Part shown: positions 52,576 through 61,895 of the stretch, piece by piece | Position numbering within the stretch: the first letter of the stretch is position 1 | Layout of the letters: every line of letters begins with the position of its first letter | From: an uncultured Paracoccaceae bacterium | Lineage (GTDB): Bacteria > Pseudomonadota > Alphaproteobacteria > Rhodobacterales > Rhodobacteraceae | Assembly: GCA_947497185.1 (NCBI GenBank) | Contig: CANMFL010000003.1 | Span: 1-64,000 of the forward strand | Direction: 5' to 3' | Length of the DNA stretch: 64,000 nt | Notes under the pieces: generated by a model | Told to the model about the DNA's origin: nothing | Seen by the model: only the letters and a program-made list of their open reading frames with translations | The model's database searches: none | Program-made: the position numbers and the translations under genes

Positions 52576-53409
52576 ATGACTGAAAACACATATCATTACG
52601 CCGTGATGGCCCGCGCGATTGCGCTGATTGATGCGGCAGAGACGCCGTTGACGCTGGATGCTTTGGCGGGGCGTATGCAGATGTCACCCGCGCATTTTCA
52701 ACGCCTGTTTTCGGAATGGGTTGGTGTGTCGCCGAAACGGTATCAGCAATATCTGGCACTTGGACATGCGAAAACCCTTTTGCGGGACCGCTTCACCACG
52801 CTTGCGACTGCAGATGCTGTGGGCTTGTCCGGCTCAGGCCGCCTGCACGACATGTTTCTGACATGGGAAGCCATGAGCCCCGGTGAATTTGCCAAAGGCG
52901 GCACAGGCCTGACCATCAACTATGGTTGGTTCGACAGTCCATTCGGACCGACATTGGTGATGGGCACCGACAAGGGGATCTGCGGCGCAGCCTTTACCGA
53001 CACCACTGGCGATCCGGCCACTTTCACCGACTTGCAATCGCGCTGGTCCAACGCCACCTTCGTCGAGAACCCCGCGCATCTTCGTTCTTGGGTCACAGCC
53101 GCATTCGACCTCACCGACCAATCGACGCCGCTACACCTGATCGGCGCCCCGTTCCAGATCAAAGTCTGGGAAGCCTTGCTGCAAATCCCCACAGGCACCG
53201 TCACCACCTATTCCGAAATCGCGGGCGCTATCGGATCGCCCAAAGCGGTGCGCGCCGTTGGGACGGCCGTGGGCCGCAATCCGGTGTCGTGGCTGATTCC
53301 CTGCCACCGCGCATTGCGAAAATCCGGTGAATTAGGTGGTTATCACTGGGGCCTAGAGCGCAAACGCGCGATGCTCGCGTGGGAAACCGCCCGTCAAGAC
53401 GCCGGCTAG
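52576..53409 (+). CDS. Ada-like AraC domain / O6-methylguanine-DNA methyltransferase
   Basis: A 277-residue protein with an AraC-type DNA-binding half (about 10-95, LTLDALAGRMQMSPAHFQRLF) and a methyltransferase half (about 110-275) with the acceptor Cys243 in IPCHR. The N-terminal zinc-binding Ada domain that senses methylphosphotriesters is absent, so the trigger for any transcription role is unclear. It is divergent from nth with 79 bases between them. Confidence 0.88.
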   Translation: MTENTYHYAVMARAIALIDAAETPLTLDALAGRMQMSPAHFQRLFSEWVGVSPKRYQQYLALGHAKTLLRDRFTTLATADAVGLSGSGRLHDMFLTWEAMSPGEFAKGGTGLTINYGWFDSPFGPTLVMGTDKGICGAAFTDTTGDPATFTDLQSRWSNATFVENPAHLRSWVTAAFDLTDQSTPLHLIGAPFQIKVWEALLQIPTGTVTTYSEIAGAIGSPKAVRAVGTAVGRNPVSWLIPCHRALRKSGELGGYHWGLERKRAMLAWETARQDAG

Positions 53410-53528
53410 CCCCATATAAAACAGGCGGAAATCTGCTATCAACTTGTTCGTTATTGGATAACGCCAGCCTTTACGGCATAGATTAGGCAGCAACTGCACT
53501 TCGGTGCGCTCATAACTGGACTGAACAC

Positions 53529-54182
53529 ATGACCTTTTCCAAACTTCCTATGATTTTCGCGGCAACGTCCCTGATTGCAGTGACGGCTTGTTCCGGTACA
53601 GGCGGCCCTAACGACAACGCAAACACACGCAGCGGCGCAGCTATTGGCGCACTTGGCGGTGCGATCCTTGGTGCAGCGACAGCAGACAGCCGTAGCGAAC
53701 GTGGTCAACGTGCAGCTGTTGGCGCACTTTTGGGTGCAACTGCAGGCGGCGGCATCGGCTCTTACCTTGATAACCAAGAAGAAGAACTGCGCCAATCTCT
53801 GGGTAGCAACGTTGGCATCGTGAACAACGGCAATAACCTGACCATCAGCTTGCCGAACAACGTGTTGTTCGCAACTGACAGCGCAACTGTTTCCGGCGCA
53901 TCCCAAGGCGACCTGTTCGCCGTGGCGCGGTCCTTGAACAACAATCCGGCCTCCACAATCAACGTCATCGGTCACACCGATAACGTCGGTGATGCGGCTT
54001 ACAACTTTGACCTGTCCCAACGTCGTGCGCAGGCTGTGACATCCGTTCTGATCAACGCTGGCGTTTCTGCGACACGTCTGCGCTCCATCGGTCGCGGCGA
54101 AGATGCACCAGTGGCATCTAACCTTAATGCCAACGGTCGTGCGCAAAACCGTCGTGTTGAGATCGTCATCACACCTAACTAA
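53529..54182 (+). CDS. OmpA-family lipoprotein with glycine-zipper region
   Basis: A 217-residue outer-membrane lipoprotein. A signal peptide ends in the lipobox VTAC (Cys21). A glycine-zipper stretch (about 36-78, repeated GAxxGAxxGG) precedes the OmpA C-terminal peptidoglycan-binding domain (about 100-217) with VIGHTDNVGDAAYNFDLS and LSQRRAQAV and a terminal NRRVEIVI. It is monocistronic, followed by a strong terminator. Confidence 0.9.
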   Translation: MTFSKLPMIFAATSLIAVTACSGTGGPNDNANTRSGAAIGALGGAILGAATADSRSERGQRAAVGALLGATAGGGIGSYLDNQEEELRQSLGSNVGIVNNGNNLTISLPNNVLFATDSATVSGASQGDLFAVARSLNNNPASTINVIGHTDNVGDAAYNFDLSQRRAQAVTSVLINAGVSATRLRSIGRGEDAPVASNLNANGRAQNRRVEIVITPN

Positions 54183-54206
54183 ACACAGCGATACGTGTTT
54201 CAGATC

Positions 54207-54235
54207 GGGGCTGCCCATGCGGGCGGCCCCTTTTT
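54207..54235 (+). terminator. Intrinsic terminator of the OmpA-family gene
   Basis: GGGGCTGCCC (54207-54216) pairs with GGGCGGCCCC (54221-54230) around ATGC, followed by TTTTT. One G-T pair in a ten-pair stem. Confidence 0.9.
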
Positions 54236-54288
54236 GTTTGTGATCGCCAGCCTGCGGTCATATAATCTGACCAATACTAAGGAATACC

Positions 54289-55056
54289 ATGCCGTTTGAA
54301 CCCATCCATCAGGAAAAGCTGTCCAAAGGCGTCGTGCGCCAAGTCGAAGGGCTGATTCTACGCGGCATCCTGCGCCCAGGCGAACGGCTACCGTCAGAAC
54401 GCGAGTTGTCCGAACGCATGGGCGTGTCGCGCCCGTCCCTGCGCGAAGCATTGGCCGAACTGCAAGAGCGCGGTTTGCTGATCTCCAAAGCGGGCGCGGG
54501 TGTGTTTGTGGCCGACGTGCTTGGCTCTGCCTTCGCCCCTGCTCTCGTGACGTTGTTCGCAACGCATGACGAGGCGGTGTTCGACTACATCAGTTTCCGC
54601 CGCGACATGGAAGGTCTCGCCGCCGAACGCGCCGCTCACCTTGGGTCTGACACCGATTTGGCCGTGATCGACAGCATCTTTCAGAAAATGGAAACGGCGC
54701 ATCAAAAACGAAATCCGGCGGACGAGGCGCAACTCGACGCGGATTTTCATCTCGCGATCATCGAGGCGAGCCACAACATTATCATGCTGCATATGATGCG
54801 GTCGATGTATGATCTGCTGCAAGAAGGCGTGTTCTACAACAGGTCCATCATGTTCAAACAACGCATGACCCGCGACCACCTGCTAGGACAACACCGCGCC
54901 ATCAACGAGGCCCTTCAAGCCCGCAACCCTGCCGGTTCACGCGCTGCCGTGGCCGCGCATATGGACTACGTTGAATCCGCACTCAGCGATCAGCAAAAAG
55001 CGGATCGCAACGAGATTTTCGCGAAAAAGCGGTTCGAGCACGAAGCAAAACGGTAA
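54289..55056 (+). CDS. FadR/GntR (FCD) transcriptional regulator
   Basis: A 255-residue regulator. The winged helix (about 10-75) has LRPGERLPSERELSERMGVS and SRPSLREALAELQERGLL; the FCD sensor domain (about 95-225) has metal-ligand residues in the DADFHLAIIEASHN segment and the late H-x-x-I pattern. This group responds to organic acids such as glycolate, lactate or pyruvate. No metabolic gene is adjacent; glcDEF is 14 kb away. Confidence 0.88.
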   Translation: MPFEPIHQEKLSKGVVRQVEGLILRGILRPGERLPSERELSERMGVSRPSLREALAELQERGLLISKAGAGVFVADVLGSAFAPALVTLFATHDEAVFDYISFRRDMEGLAAERAAHLGSDTDLAVIDSIFQKMETAHQKRNPADEAQLDADFHLAIIEASHNIIMLHMMRSMYDLLQEGVFYNRSIMFKQRMTRDHLLGQHRAINEALQARNPAGSRAAVAAHMDYVESALSDQQKADRNEIFAKKRFEHEAKR

Positions 55057-55083
55057 ACGTCGTCACAAAGCCGGATCGCAAAC

Positions 55084-55116
55084 AAAAAACCCGACTGCTT
55101 TTCAGCAATCGGGTTT
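55084..55116 (-). terminator. Intrinsic terminator of the F0 ATP synthase operon
   Basis: CCCGA (55090-55094) pairs with TCGGG (55109-55113), with TGCT/AGCA inside and one mismatch. On the minus strand a T-run follows, 24 bases past the atpF stop. T/A pairs extend the stem, so it may work on both strands and also end the FCD regulator transcript. Confidence 0.82.
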
Positions 55117-55139
55117 CTTAAATTCAATAGATCGAAAGC

Positions 55140-55697
55140 TTAGTGCAGTTTTGCACCCACTTGCGCGATCGCATCGTCGATCAAAGCATCGGTGCTTTTC
55201 GCATCGGCTTGCTTAGCGATGATGTCTTGTGCAGCACCAATCGCAACAGTCACAGCTTGGTTGCGAATGTCTTTGATGGCAGCCGCTTGTGCCGCAGCGA
55301 TTTGCTCTTCAGCACCAGCCAGACGGCGTGCAACAGAGGATACAATATCTTCTTTAGCAGTTGCAGCAGCTTTCGCAGCTTCGTCCTTGGCAGAGGCGAC
55401 GATACGGTCAGCCTGCTCTTGGACTTCTTTTTGCTTACGCTCGTAAGAGGCCAACAGCGTTTTGGCTTCTTCACGCAATGCGCGGGCTTCATCCAACTCG
55501 GATTTGATCCCAACAGCGCGAGCGTCCAGCATTTCACCGATTTTGCCCGGAACCTTGAGGTAAACCAAGATGCCGACGAAAATCAGGAACGAGATCAACA
55601 CGATGAAGTCAGTGTTGGCCAGCGATACAAACGGACCGCTCGCAGCCAAAGCTGGTGATGCGATTACGGCCAAAAGGGCAGTCATAAGAAGTTTCAT
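55140..55697 (-). CDS. atpF: ATP synthase F0 subunit b
   Basis: A 185-residue peripheral stalk subunit. A signal-like N-terminus (1-20) is followed by a membrane helix (about 30-48, FIVLISFLIFVGILVYL), VPGKIGEMLDAR and a long Ala/Glu/Lys coiled coil. It is the last gene of the F0 operon, three bases after atpF'. Confidence 0.93.
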   Translation of the reverse strand: MKLLMTALLAVIASPALAASGPFVSLANTDFIVLISFLIFVGILVYLKVPGKIGEMLDARAVGIKSELDEARALREEAKTLLASYERKQKEVQEQADRIVASAKDEAAKAAATAKEDIVSSVARRLAGAEEQIAAAQAAAIKDIRNQAVTVAIGAAQDIIAKQADAKSTDALIDDAIAQVGAKLH

Positions 55698-55700
55698 AGC

Positions 55701-56249
55701 TTACCCTTTCATCCGTGCAGTGACAGCGGCTGTGACGGTTTTCGCGTCAGCCTTGCCACCGAATGCAGCAACGATTTCGCCAGCAGTATCCTTGGCCACG
55801 TCGGTCACGCTTTTGACAGCACCGTCGCGGATTTCGGCAATTGCTACTTCGCTTTCAGCAGTCTTCTCTGAAATCACCTTGTCGGCTTTCGCCAATTCAG
55901 CATCCAGTTCAGTCTGAATTTCAGCCTTTGCTTCGGCTACAATCTTTGCAGCTTCAGTGCGGGCGTCTGCCAGTGCTTTTTCATATGCAGCTTCAGCCGC
56001 TTGGGCTTTCAGCTTCAGATCTTCAGCGGCAGCGATATCGTTTGTGATTGTCCCTGACCGCTCTGCCAATACGGATGCGATCCGTGGCAATGCGACGCGC
56101 GACAAGACAAAGAAGATCACAGCAAGTGTGACCAACAGCCAGAAAATTTGGTTCGGGATCCAATCAGCACAAAGCTGTGGCATCCCAATGGCGCTGCCCG
56201 ATGGGCCAACACAGGCGCTTGCTGCGTGTTCAACTGTCTCTGTTGCCAT
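55701..56249 (-). CDS. atpG: ATP synthase F0 subunit b'
   Basis: A 182-residue b'-type stalk subunit (also named atpF' or atpX). It opens with about 24 extra residues, then a membrane helix (about 33-52, [20 protein letters not shown]), [13 protein letters not shown] and a long coiled coil. The b/b' pair is typical of photosynthetic and alphaproteobacterial enzymes. Confidence 0.92.
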   Translation of the reverse strand: MATETVEHAASACVGPSGSAIGMPQLCADWIPNQIFWLLVTLAVIFFVLSRVALPRIASVLAERSGTITNDIAAAEDLKLKAQAAEAAYEKALADARTEAAKIVAEAKAEIQTELDAELAKADKVISEKTAESEVAIAEIRDGAVKSVTDVAKDTAGEIVAAFGGKADAKTVTAAVTARMKG

Positions 56250-56328
56250 TTTGGCCCCCGAAGTCCTGTTAAGTTACCGGCTGGCGCGACGTATCACGCC
56301 AGCCAGCCGTAAGGATAGATCGGTTGTC

Positions 56329-56553
56329 TTAGACAGCAAACATCAGCAGCAAGGCTACGAGGAATGCGAAGATCCCAAGAGCTTCTGCGAATGCGAGACC
56401 GATGAACAGTGTTGCAGTCTGCGATGCAGCTGCGGATGGGTTGCGCAATGCGCCTGCGAGGTAGTTGCTTGCAACGTTACCAACACCGACAGCTGCGATG
56501 CCGGAACCGATTGCTGCGAGGCCAGCGCCGATGTGTGCGAGTTCGCCTTCCAT
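56329..56553 (-). CDS. atpE: ATP synthase F0 subunit c
   Basis: A 74-residue proteolipid with two membrane helices. The first is glycine-rich ([17 protein letters not shown]), the polar loop is RNPSA near 37-41, and the proton-carrying Glu lies in FAEALGIF near 55-58. Length and motifs fit a proton-driven ring. Confidence 0.96.
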   Translation of the reverse strand: MEGELAHIGAGLAAIGSGIAAVGVGNVASNYLAGALRNPSAAASQTATLFIGLAFAEALGIFAFLVALLLMFAV

Positions 56554-56604
56554 GATATTCTCCTTACGATGGAATTTTGAATGATTGTCGTGGGGTGACG
56601 GACC

Positions 56605-57357
56605 TTAGTGTGCGGGGTGCAACGCATCCTTCAGATACACGCAGGTCAGAATTGTGAAAACGTAGGCTTGGATGCCGGCAACGATCACTTCGAGACCGTA
56701 GATGGCAACAACGCCTAGGACAGAAAGCGGGCTCACGAGGGTCACAGCAGCAAAGGTTGCGAAAACCTTCAGAACAGCGTGACCGGCAAGGATGTTACCC
56801 GCCAAACGAATAGAGTGGCTCACGGGGCGCACAAAGTAAGAGATGACTTCGATAACCGCGATGATCGGACGCAAGAACAATGGCGCGTCTTTCATCCAGA
56901 ACAGGCCAAGGAATGATGCGCCGTGCAGGATGAAACCAAGTGCGGTGATCGCAAAGAACACACCAAAACCCAGAATGGCTGTCACACCGATATGGGACGT
57001 GGTTGAGAACGACATCGGCAGCAAAGCGAGGTAGTTGGCGAACAAGATGAACACGAAAAGCGTCATGATATAAGGGAAGTATTTCACCCCGTCTTTACCA
57101 GTCACATCTTCGACCATCTTGTAAACAAAGCTATACATCAGCTCTGCGACAGACTGGACACGGGTTGGAACGATCGCCCGCCCTTTTGAACCCAGAACAA
57201 ACACCGCGATGATCGTCAGAATGGCAATCGCCATCCAAAGCGTCGCGTTTGTTACAGTGAACATGCCAACAGGGCCGTCACCAAACAATGGCTTAACGAT
57301 AAACTGATCTAGTGGGTGAAAGGCGAGACCGCCTTCAGATTGTACATCAGTCGCCAC
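56605..57357 (-). CDS. atpB: ATP synthase F0 subunit a
   Basis: A 250-residue integral membrane subunit with five to six helices. The essential Arg is in [13 protein letters not shown] near 177-189. I prefer GTG 57357, since AGAGG lies eight bases upstream; ATG 57366 would sit directly on that ribosome site. The start overlaps the end of atpI, so the two are coupled. Confidence 0.92.
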   Translation of the reverse strand: MATDVQSEGGLAFHPLDQFIVKPLFGDGPVGMFTVTNATLWMAIAILTIIAVFVLGSKGRAIVPTRVQSVAELMYSFVYKMVEDVTGKDGVKYFPYIMTLFVFILFANYLALLPMSFSTTSHIGVTAILGFGVFFAITALGFILHGASFLGLFWMKDAPLFLRPIIAVIEVISYFVRPVSHSIRLAGNILAGHAVLKVFATFAAVTLVSPLSVLGVVAIYGLEVIVAGIQAYVFTILTCVYLKDALHPAH

Positions 57358-57685
57358 GTTGATCATCCTCTTCGTTTGCAGCATCTAGCTGCTTGCGCTG
57401 CATTTCTTTAGCGGACCGCAGCATGGTGTTCACACCGGCAGCGAAGCCCAAGAATATAAAAATCACCAGAAATATCGGGAGTGTCCCGAACAGACTATCC
57501 AGTCCGTATCCGATGCCGAAACCGATCCCAAGACCGGCTACTAATTCAATCACCATCCGCCAGGCCATCTGGGCTTGCGAGTGGTGTTCCTCAGAGTGGT
57601 CCTTGATCTCTGGACCGGACTTCAGCGCATCAATCTTTGCCTCTAGGGCTTTCAATCGGGTCGCGTGATCAGGTTCATTGGACAA
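57347..57685 (-). CDS. atpI: AtpI/AtpZ-type F0F1 assembly protein
   Basis: A 112-residue protein with two membrane helices (about 46-63 and 69-86) and charged ends. [20 protein letters not shown] is typical of the AtpZ/AtpI family, thought to assist c-ring assembly and Mg transport. It heads the operon atpI-atpB-atpE-atpG(b')-atpF; F1 genes are not in the window, as usual for this order. Confidence 0.88.
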   Translation of the reverse strand: MSNEPDHATRLKALEAKIDALKSGPEIKDHSEEHHSQAQMAWRMVIELVAGLGIGFGIGYGLDSLFGTLPIFLVIFIFLGFAAGVNTMLRSAKEMQRKQLDAANEEDDQRGD

Positions 57686-57843
57686 GGAACTGCCCCCTCA
57701 GATGTTGTCGATGGTCTAGGCTGGGGGCGAATAAGAGTCAACAGGATGTGAACACCCTTGTAATGACGTAATTTCAAGGACTTACGCGGCACCTTTTCCG
57801 TGCATGTGCTGCCAGACAGGTTCAAAAACCACCGCTACAACAT

Positions 57844-57859
57844 TCAACCAATCGGTTGA
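57844..57859. promoter_or_regulatory. Palindromic operator before the ArsR-type gene
   Basis: TCAACC-AATC-GGTTGA is a perfect inverted repeat, 42 bases before the ArsR start. CAACC-n4-GGTTG sites are typical of self-regulating ArsR-type repressors. It lies between the divergent F0 operon and arsR promoters. Confidence 0.55.
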
Positions 57860-57901
57860 TCTTTGCTGGCACAGGCGTTGAATGCAGGTTAAACGGTGGA
57901 C

Positions 57902-58240
57902 ATGACACAACCGCTCGACATCATCTTTGCAGCCCTCGCCGACCCCACCCGCAGGGCGATCTTGTCGATGCTTCTCGAAGACGACATGGCCGTCACGGAC
58001 GTGGCAGAGCCGTTCGAGACGTCGCTCGCGTCGATATCAAAACATCTCGGCGTGCTCACCGCAGCTGGCTTGATCAGTCAGGAAAAACGTGGACGGGTGA
58101 AGTGGTGCAAACTCGAACCCGACCAACTGCGCGAAGCCAGCACATGGATGCAGGGCTTTGGGCAAATGGGCGGGTTAGACCTGGACGCTTTCGAACGGTT
58201 CTTGGCGACAGAACTGTCGCCCCTACTCTCTGAGCAATAA
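57902..58240 (+). CDS. ArsR-type winged-helix repressor
   Basis: A 112-residue regulator. ALADPTRRAILSMLLEDDMAVTDVA near 11-35 (in two helices) and SLASISKHLGVLTAAGLI near 41-58 form the DNA-binding fold. No metal-binding Cys box (CVC) is seen, so it belongs to the non-metal, SdpR-like group often paired with an SRPBCC gene, but none is adjacent. ATG 57902 is preferred to GTG 57896. Its 3' end overlaps the convergent DMT gene by 18 bases. Confidence 0.87.
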   Translation: MTQPLDIIFAALADPTRRAILSMLLEDDMAVTDVAEPFETSLASISKHLGVLTAAGLISQEKRGRVKWCKLEPDQLREASTWMQGFGQMGGLDLDAFERFLATELSPLLSEQ

Positions 58241-59110
58241 CAACAACGCCACAATCGTCAGTCCGATCCCGACAAATACCATCGCGGGCGGCAGGCTGTT
58301 GCCCAATCCGACTTCCCAGACCATCACCCATGTCGGGGTCAGATAGGTGTAGGCCATGACTTTGGCGCTTGGCAGGCGCAGCGACGCAAATTGCAGCAGC
58401 GTGAATGTCAGCGCCGACGCAAAGACTGCGACATAGATGATCGTCACCCAGACCAATGGCCGCAAGCCGGTCCAATCCGTCGCGATAATATCCGGCAATC
58501 CCAACACGGTCAGGATGATCGCCCCTGCAACCAATGTCCCAAACGTGAACGACAACGCCGTCTCGCCTCGGTTGAGCTTGCGCACCATCGGCGTATAGAT
58601 CGCGTGGGATACGCAGCCCCAGAAGTAGATAACTTCGCCGCGCCCGATATCGAACCCCAACATGGCGGACACATCAGCCCTGAAAATCACCCAAACAGCA
58701 CCCAACGCGCCAATGCTAAGTGCCAGAACCATGCGCGACGTCGTGACTTGGCGCAGCAGGATGTACCCGAACACCGCTGTGAGGATCGGGGTCAGGGTAA
58801 ATATCGCAGCAGCGCTGACCGATGGGGCCGTTTTCAGGCCCTCAAACATCAAGACAAAGTAGATCGTGAAAACAACGGCTAGAACCGGATACCGCCAAGG
58901 CGCGCTAAAGTCGCCGGGCTTGATCGCGCCCGTCCCAAACGCAATCGCGCCGACGATGCCAGACGCGACCCAGAACCGCAGCGCATTCAGCGCCATCGGT
59001 GAAATCTCGTTCGCGACCAAAGCGCCTAGCGCAAATGATCCCGCAACGAGCACCGAAAACGCAAGCATTGCCAGATGACCCGCAACACCGGGATTGGCTA
59101 TGCGTCCCAT
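58223..59110 (-). CDS. EamA-type DMT family transporter
   Basis: A 295-residue permease with ten membrane helices in two EamA repeats (about 8-130 and 150-290). GFALGA-like and LTPILTAVFGYILLRQ near 105-120 and YLTPTWVMVWEVGLG near 245-259 are typical. The substrate is unknown. The start overlaps the LysR gene end by 13 bases, so the two are likely cotranscribed. Confidence 0.88.
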   Translation of the reverse strand: MGRIANPGVAGHLAMLAFSVLVAGSFALGALVANEISPMALNALRFWVASGIVGAIAFGTGAIKPGDFSAPWRYPVLAVVFTIYFVLMFEGLKTAPSVSAAAIFTLTPILTAVFGYILLRQVTTSRMVLALSIGALGAVWVIFRADVSAMLGFDIGRGEVIYFWGCVSHAIYTPMVRKLNRGETALSFTFGTLVAGAIILTVLGLPDIIATDWTGLRPLVWVTIIYVAVFASALTFTLLQFASLRLPSAKVMAYTYLTPTWVMVWEVGLGNSLPPAMVFVGIGLTIVALLLLLRE

Positions 59111-59976
59111 GTTTTAGCGTAGCCCTTCACGAATGACAGGAATGCTTGGACCTTTGTTGTTCTGTGCAGATCAACATGTGTGACCAACCACAACTTGGAC
59201 GCCCATTCAGGTTGTGACGGTATCACGGGGGTCAACGTCGGATAACGGTGCAATGTCGTGCTAAGAACAAACCCAATGCCAGCCCCGGCCAAAATGCCGT
59301 CCAGCAACGCCCGCTCGTCCGTGGCCCGATACACGTAATTCGCATCAGGAACCGTCTCGGCCAGCCAACGCGAAAACGGCGCACGATGCGCAGGATTATC
59401 ATACCCGACAAAACGGTGATCCTTGAACGCCGCGATATTCTCGGGCAACCCGTAGCGTTCTATATAAGTGTCCGACGCAACCAGCTCGACATCCGTATTC
59501 ATCAAAGGCTGCACGACGTTGTCAGGTTGATCCGGTGCCGCACCCGCACGAATGGCGACATGCGCCTCGCCGTATTCCAGCCGAAACAGCCGCTCGCCCG
59601 TCAGAAACCTGATCCGCACATCGGGATGCACCGTCTGGAACGCGGTCAGCATAGGGGCCAGCATCTGCGACACACTCAACAGCGACGTCACCACCAACTC
59701 ACCACTCACCGTTTCGCCAAACCCTTTGATCCGGCTCGCAAGCTGCGAAAACTGGTCATCCGTGGCCTTGGCAACCTGCAACAGATCGACGCCCGCCTCG
59801 GTCGCCGCATATCCACGCGCATGACGTTGGAACAATTTCACGCCAAGCCGCTGCTCAAGCGCATCAATATGGCGGATGACAGTCGCATGATGCACGCCCA
59901 ACACATCCGCCGCCCCACTTACCGTGCCCTTGCGAGCCACCTGATAAGCGGTTCTGATTTCGTCCCAATTGTCCAT
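59098..59976 (-). CDS. LysR family transcriptional regulator
   Basis: A 292-residue regulator. The HTH (about 1-60) has FQRHARGY and TVSGAADVLGVHHATVIRHIDALE; the substrate-binding domain (about 85-285) follows. ATG 59976 is used; the frame upstream begins with TTG. It is coupled to the DMT gene, which it may control. Confidence 0.88.
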   Translation of the reverse strand: MDNWDEIRTAYQVARKGTVSGAADVLGVHHATVIRHIDALEQRLGVKLFQRHARGYAATEAGVDLLQVAKATDDQFSQLASRIKGFGETVSGELVVTSLLSVSQMLAPMLTAFQTVHPDVRIRFLTGERLFRLEYGEAHVAIRAGAAPDQPDNVVQPLMNTDVELVASDTYIERYGLPENIAAFKDHRFVGYDNPAHRAPFSRWLAETVPDANYVYRATDERALLDGILAGAGIGFVLSTTLHRYPTLTPVIPSQPEWASKLWLVTHVDLHRTTKVQAFLSFVKGYAKTWDA

Positions 59977-60373
59977 GATCAACCCTGTGCGTATATCAAC
60001 AGCATGCGCCTAGAATGGAGAGATAAGTTCGTCAATGCAAGGTCGCACCGCGATACGCAAAGGCCACGAAACGTGACTAAAATCCACAGCATTCAGACCT
60101 CGAAAACCGCGCTGAAATCGACTATATATAAGGTACGCAAAAACAGCAGGATCACGCGGCAGTCCACCCGCCCCCAGATCACCGCGCAGCTGACACTTGA
60201 CTCAACGCCCCACACCGTCTAATTCGCGTTGCAACTCCGGAAGCAACAGACTTCCGGTCCCCTTTTTTGGGGATCGCCCCCCACCAGCGTGTCACGCCCG
60301 TGGGGGCGCTACTGCATTCAGCGTGTCGTTCCTATATTGGAATGACATGCAATTAACTTAAGGGCTTTAGGCC
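59977..60373. other. Gene-free leader of ffh with tandem hairpins
   Basis: No credible gene. Stems visible on the ffh strand: CCGGAAG/CTTCCGG (60237-60257), TCCCC-TTTTTT-GGGGA (60258-60273), a GCCCCC/GGGGGC pair across about 60275-60307, and TGTCGTTCC-TATATT-GGAATGACA (60324-60347) just before the ribosome-site region. The first two may end a short upstream transcript; the last may affect ffh translation. Confidence 0.45.
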
Positions 60374-61891
60374 ATGTTTGAGAACCTATCAGAACGCCTC
60401 GGCGGCGTCTTCGACAAGCTCACCAAACAAGGGGCTTTGTCCGAAGACGACGTAAAAACAGCCCTCCGTGAAGTCCGCGTGGCGCTGCTTGAAGCCGACG
60501 TTTCCCTGCCCGTCGCCCGCGACTTCGTCAAAGCGGTTGAGGCAAAGGCAACTGGCCAAGCCGTCACCAAATCCATCACACCGGGCCAGCAAGTCGTTAA
60601 AATCGTCCACGACGAACTGGAACATGTTCTGGCCGGCGACACCGATCCGGGTGCGTTGAAAATCGACAACCCGCCTGCCCCGATTCTGATGGTTGGTCTG
60701 CAAGGCTCCGGTAAAACGACAACCACCGCGAAATTGGCAAAGCGTTTGAAAGAACGCGACGGCAAGCGCGTCTTGATGGCGTCGCTCGACACCAACCGTC
60801 CAGCGGCGATGGAACAGCTTGCAATCTTGGGCAAGCAGATCGGCGTCGACACACTGCCAATCGTCAAAGGCGAAGATCCGGTTGCGATTGCGAAACGCGC
60901 AAAAACCCAAGCATCGCTTGGCGGCTACGACGTCTATATGCTTGATACCGCTGGCCGTTTGCACATCGACGCAGAACTGATCGCACAAGCCGCAGCCGTG
61001 CGCGACGTGGCACAGCCGCGCGAAACACTGCTGGTCGTTGATGGCCTGACAGGTCAAGACGCGGTCAACGTGGCGCAAGAATTCGACGACAAAATCGGCG
61101 TCACTGGCGTTGTCCTGACACGTATGGACGGCGACGGTCGCGGCGGTGCAGCCCTGTCGATGCGCGCGATCACCGGCAAGCCGATCCGCTTTGTCGGTCT
61201 TGGCGAAAAACTCGACGCGATTGAAACCTTCGAGCCATCCCGCGTCGCTGGCCGTATCCTTGGCATGGGCGACATTGTTGCTCTTGTTGAAAAAGCCCAA
61301 GAAACCATCGAGGCCGAACAAGCCGAACGCATGATGAAGCGCTTCCAAAAAGGCGCGTTCAACATGAACGACCTCAAGATGCAGCTTGAGCAGATGATGA
61401 AAATGGGCGGCATGGAAGGCATGATGGGCATGATGCCCGGCATGGGCAAAATGAAGGGCCAGATGGACAAAGCTGGCATCGACGACAGCATCCTGAAACG
61501 CCAGATCGCGCTGATCGAGTCCATGACCAAAAAAGAACGCGCCAACCCTGCCCTGCTCGCCGCCTCCCGTAAAAAGCGGATCGCGAAAGGCGCAGGTCTC
61601 GAAGTGTCCGAGTTGAACAAACTCATCAAACAGCACCGTCAAATGGCTGATATGATGAAAAAGATGGGCAAAATGGGCAAAGGCGGCATGCTGAAACAAG
61701 CCATGAAAGGCATGTTCGGCAAGGGCGGCATGCCCGGCGCTGGTGCCGAAGGTATGCCCGACATGAACGATCCCGCAGCCATGGAAGCGGCGGCCAAAGC
61801 CCTGCAAGGCCAGATGCCAAAAGGCATGCCAGGTCTTGGCGGCGGCATGGGCCTGCCCCCCGGTCTGTCCGGTTTCGGGAAAAAGAAGTAA
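60374..61891 (+). CDS. ffh: Signal recognition particle protein
   Basis: A 505-residue GTPase that binds signal sequences of nascent membrane proteins. The N domain (1-85) is followed by the G domain with GLQGSGKTTT (108-117), DTNRPAA near 139, DTAGRLH near 191 and TRMDGDGRGG near 249, and a Met-rich M domain (about 300-505), which here has an extended Gly/Met/Pro tail. The 4.5S RNA gene is not in the window. Confidence 0.97.
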   Translation: MFENLSERLGGVFDKLTKQGALSEDDVKTALREVRVALLEADVSLPVARDFVKAVEAKATGQAVTKSITPGQQVVKIVHDELEHVLAGDTDPGALKIDNPPAPILMVGLQGSGKTTTTAKLAKRLKERDGKRVLMASLDTNRPAAMEQLAILGKQIGVDTLPIVKGEDPVAIAKRAKTQASLGGYDVYMLDTAGRLHIDAELIAQAAAVRDVAQPRETLLVVDGLTGQDAVNVAQEFDDKIGVTGVVLTRMDGDGRGGAALSMRAITGKPIRFVGLGEKLDAIETFEPSRVAGRILGMGDIVALVEKAQETIEAEQAERMMKRFQKGAFNMNDLKMQLEQMMKMGGMEGMMGMMPGMGKMKGQMDKAGIDDSILKRQIALIESMTKKERANPALLAASRKKRIAKGAGLEVSELNKLIKQHRQMADMMKKMGKMGKGGMLKQAMKGMFGKGGMPGAGAEGMPDMNDPAAMEAAAKALQGQMPKGMPGLGGGMGLPPGLSGFGKKK

Positions 61892-61895
61892 ACCG

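Noticed and set aside
53451..54218. Long minus-strand frame opposite the OmpA-family gene
   Set aside because: It is a shadow of the plus-strand gene, which has a lipobox, OmpA domain and terminator in the right places.
60389..61807. Long minus-strand frame opposite ffh
   Set aside because: It is rich in His and Phe, as expected from the complement of a Met/Gly-rich gene; ffh on the plus strand is certain.
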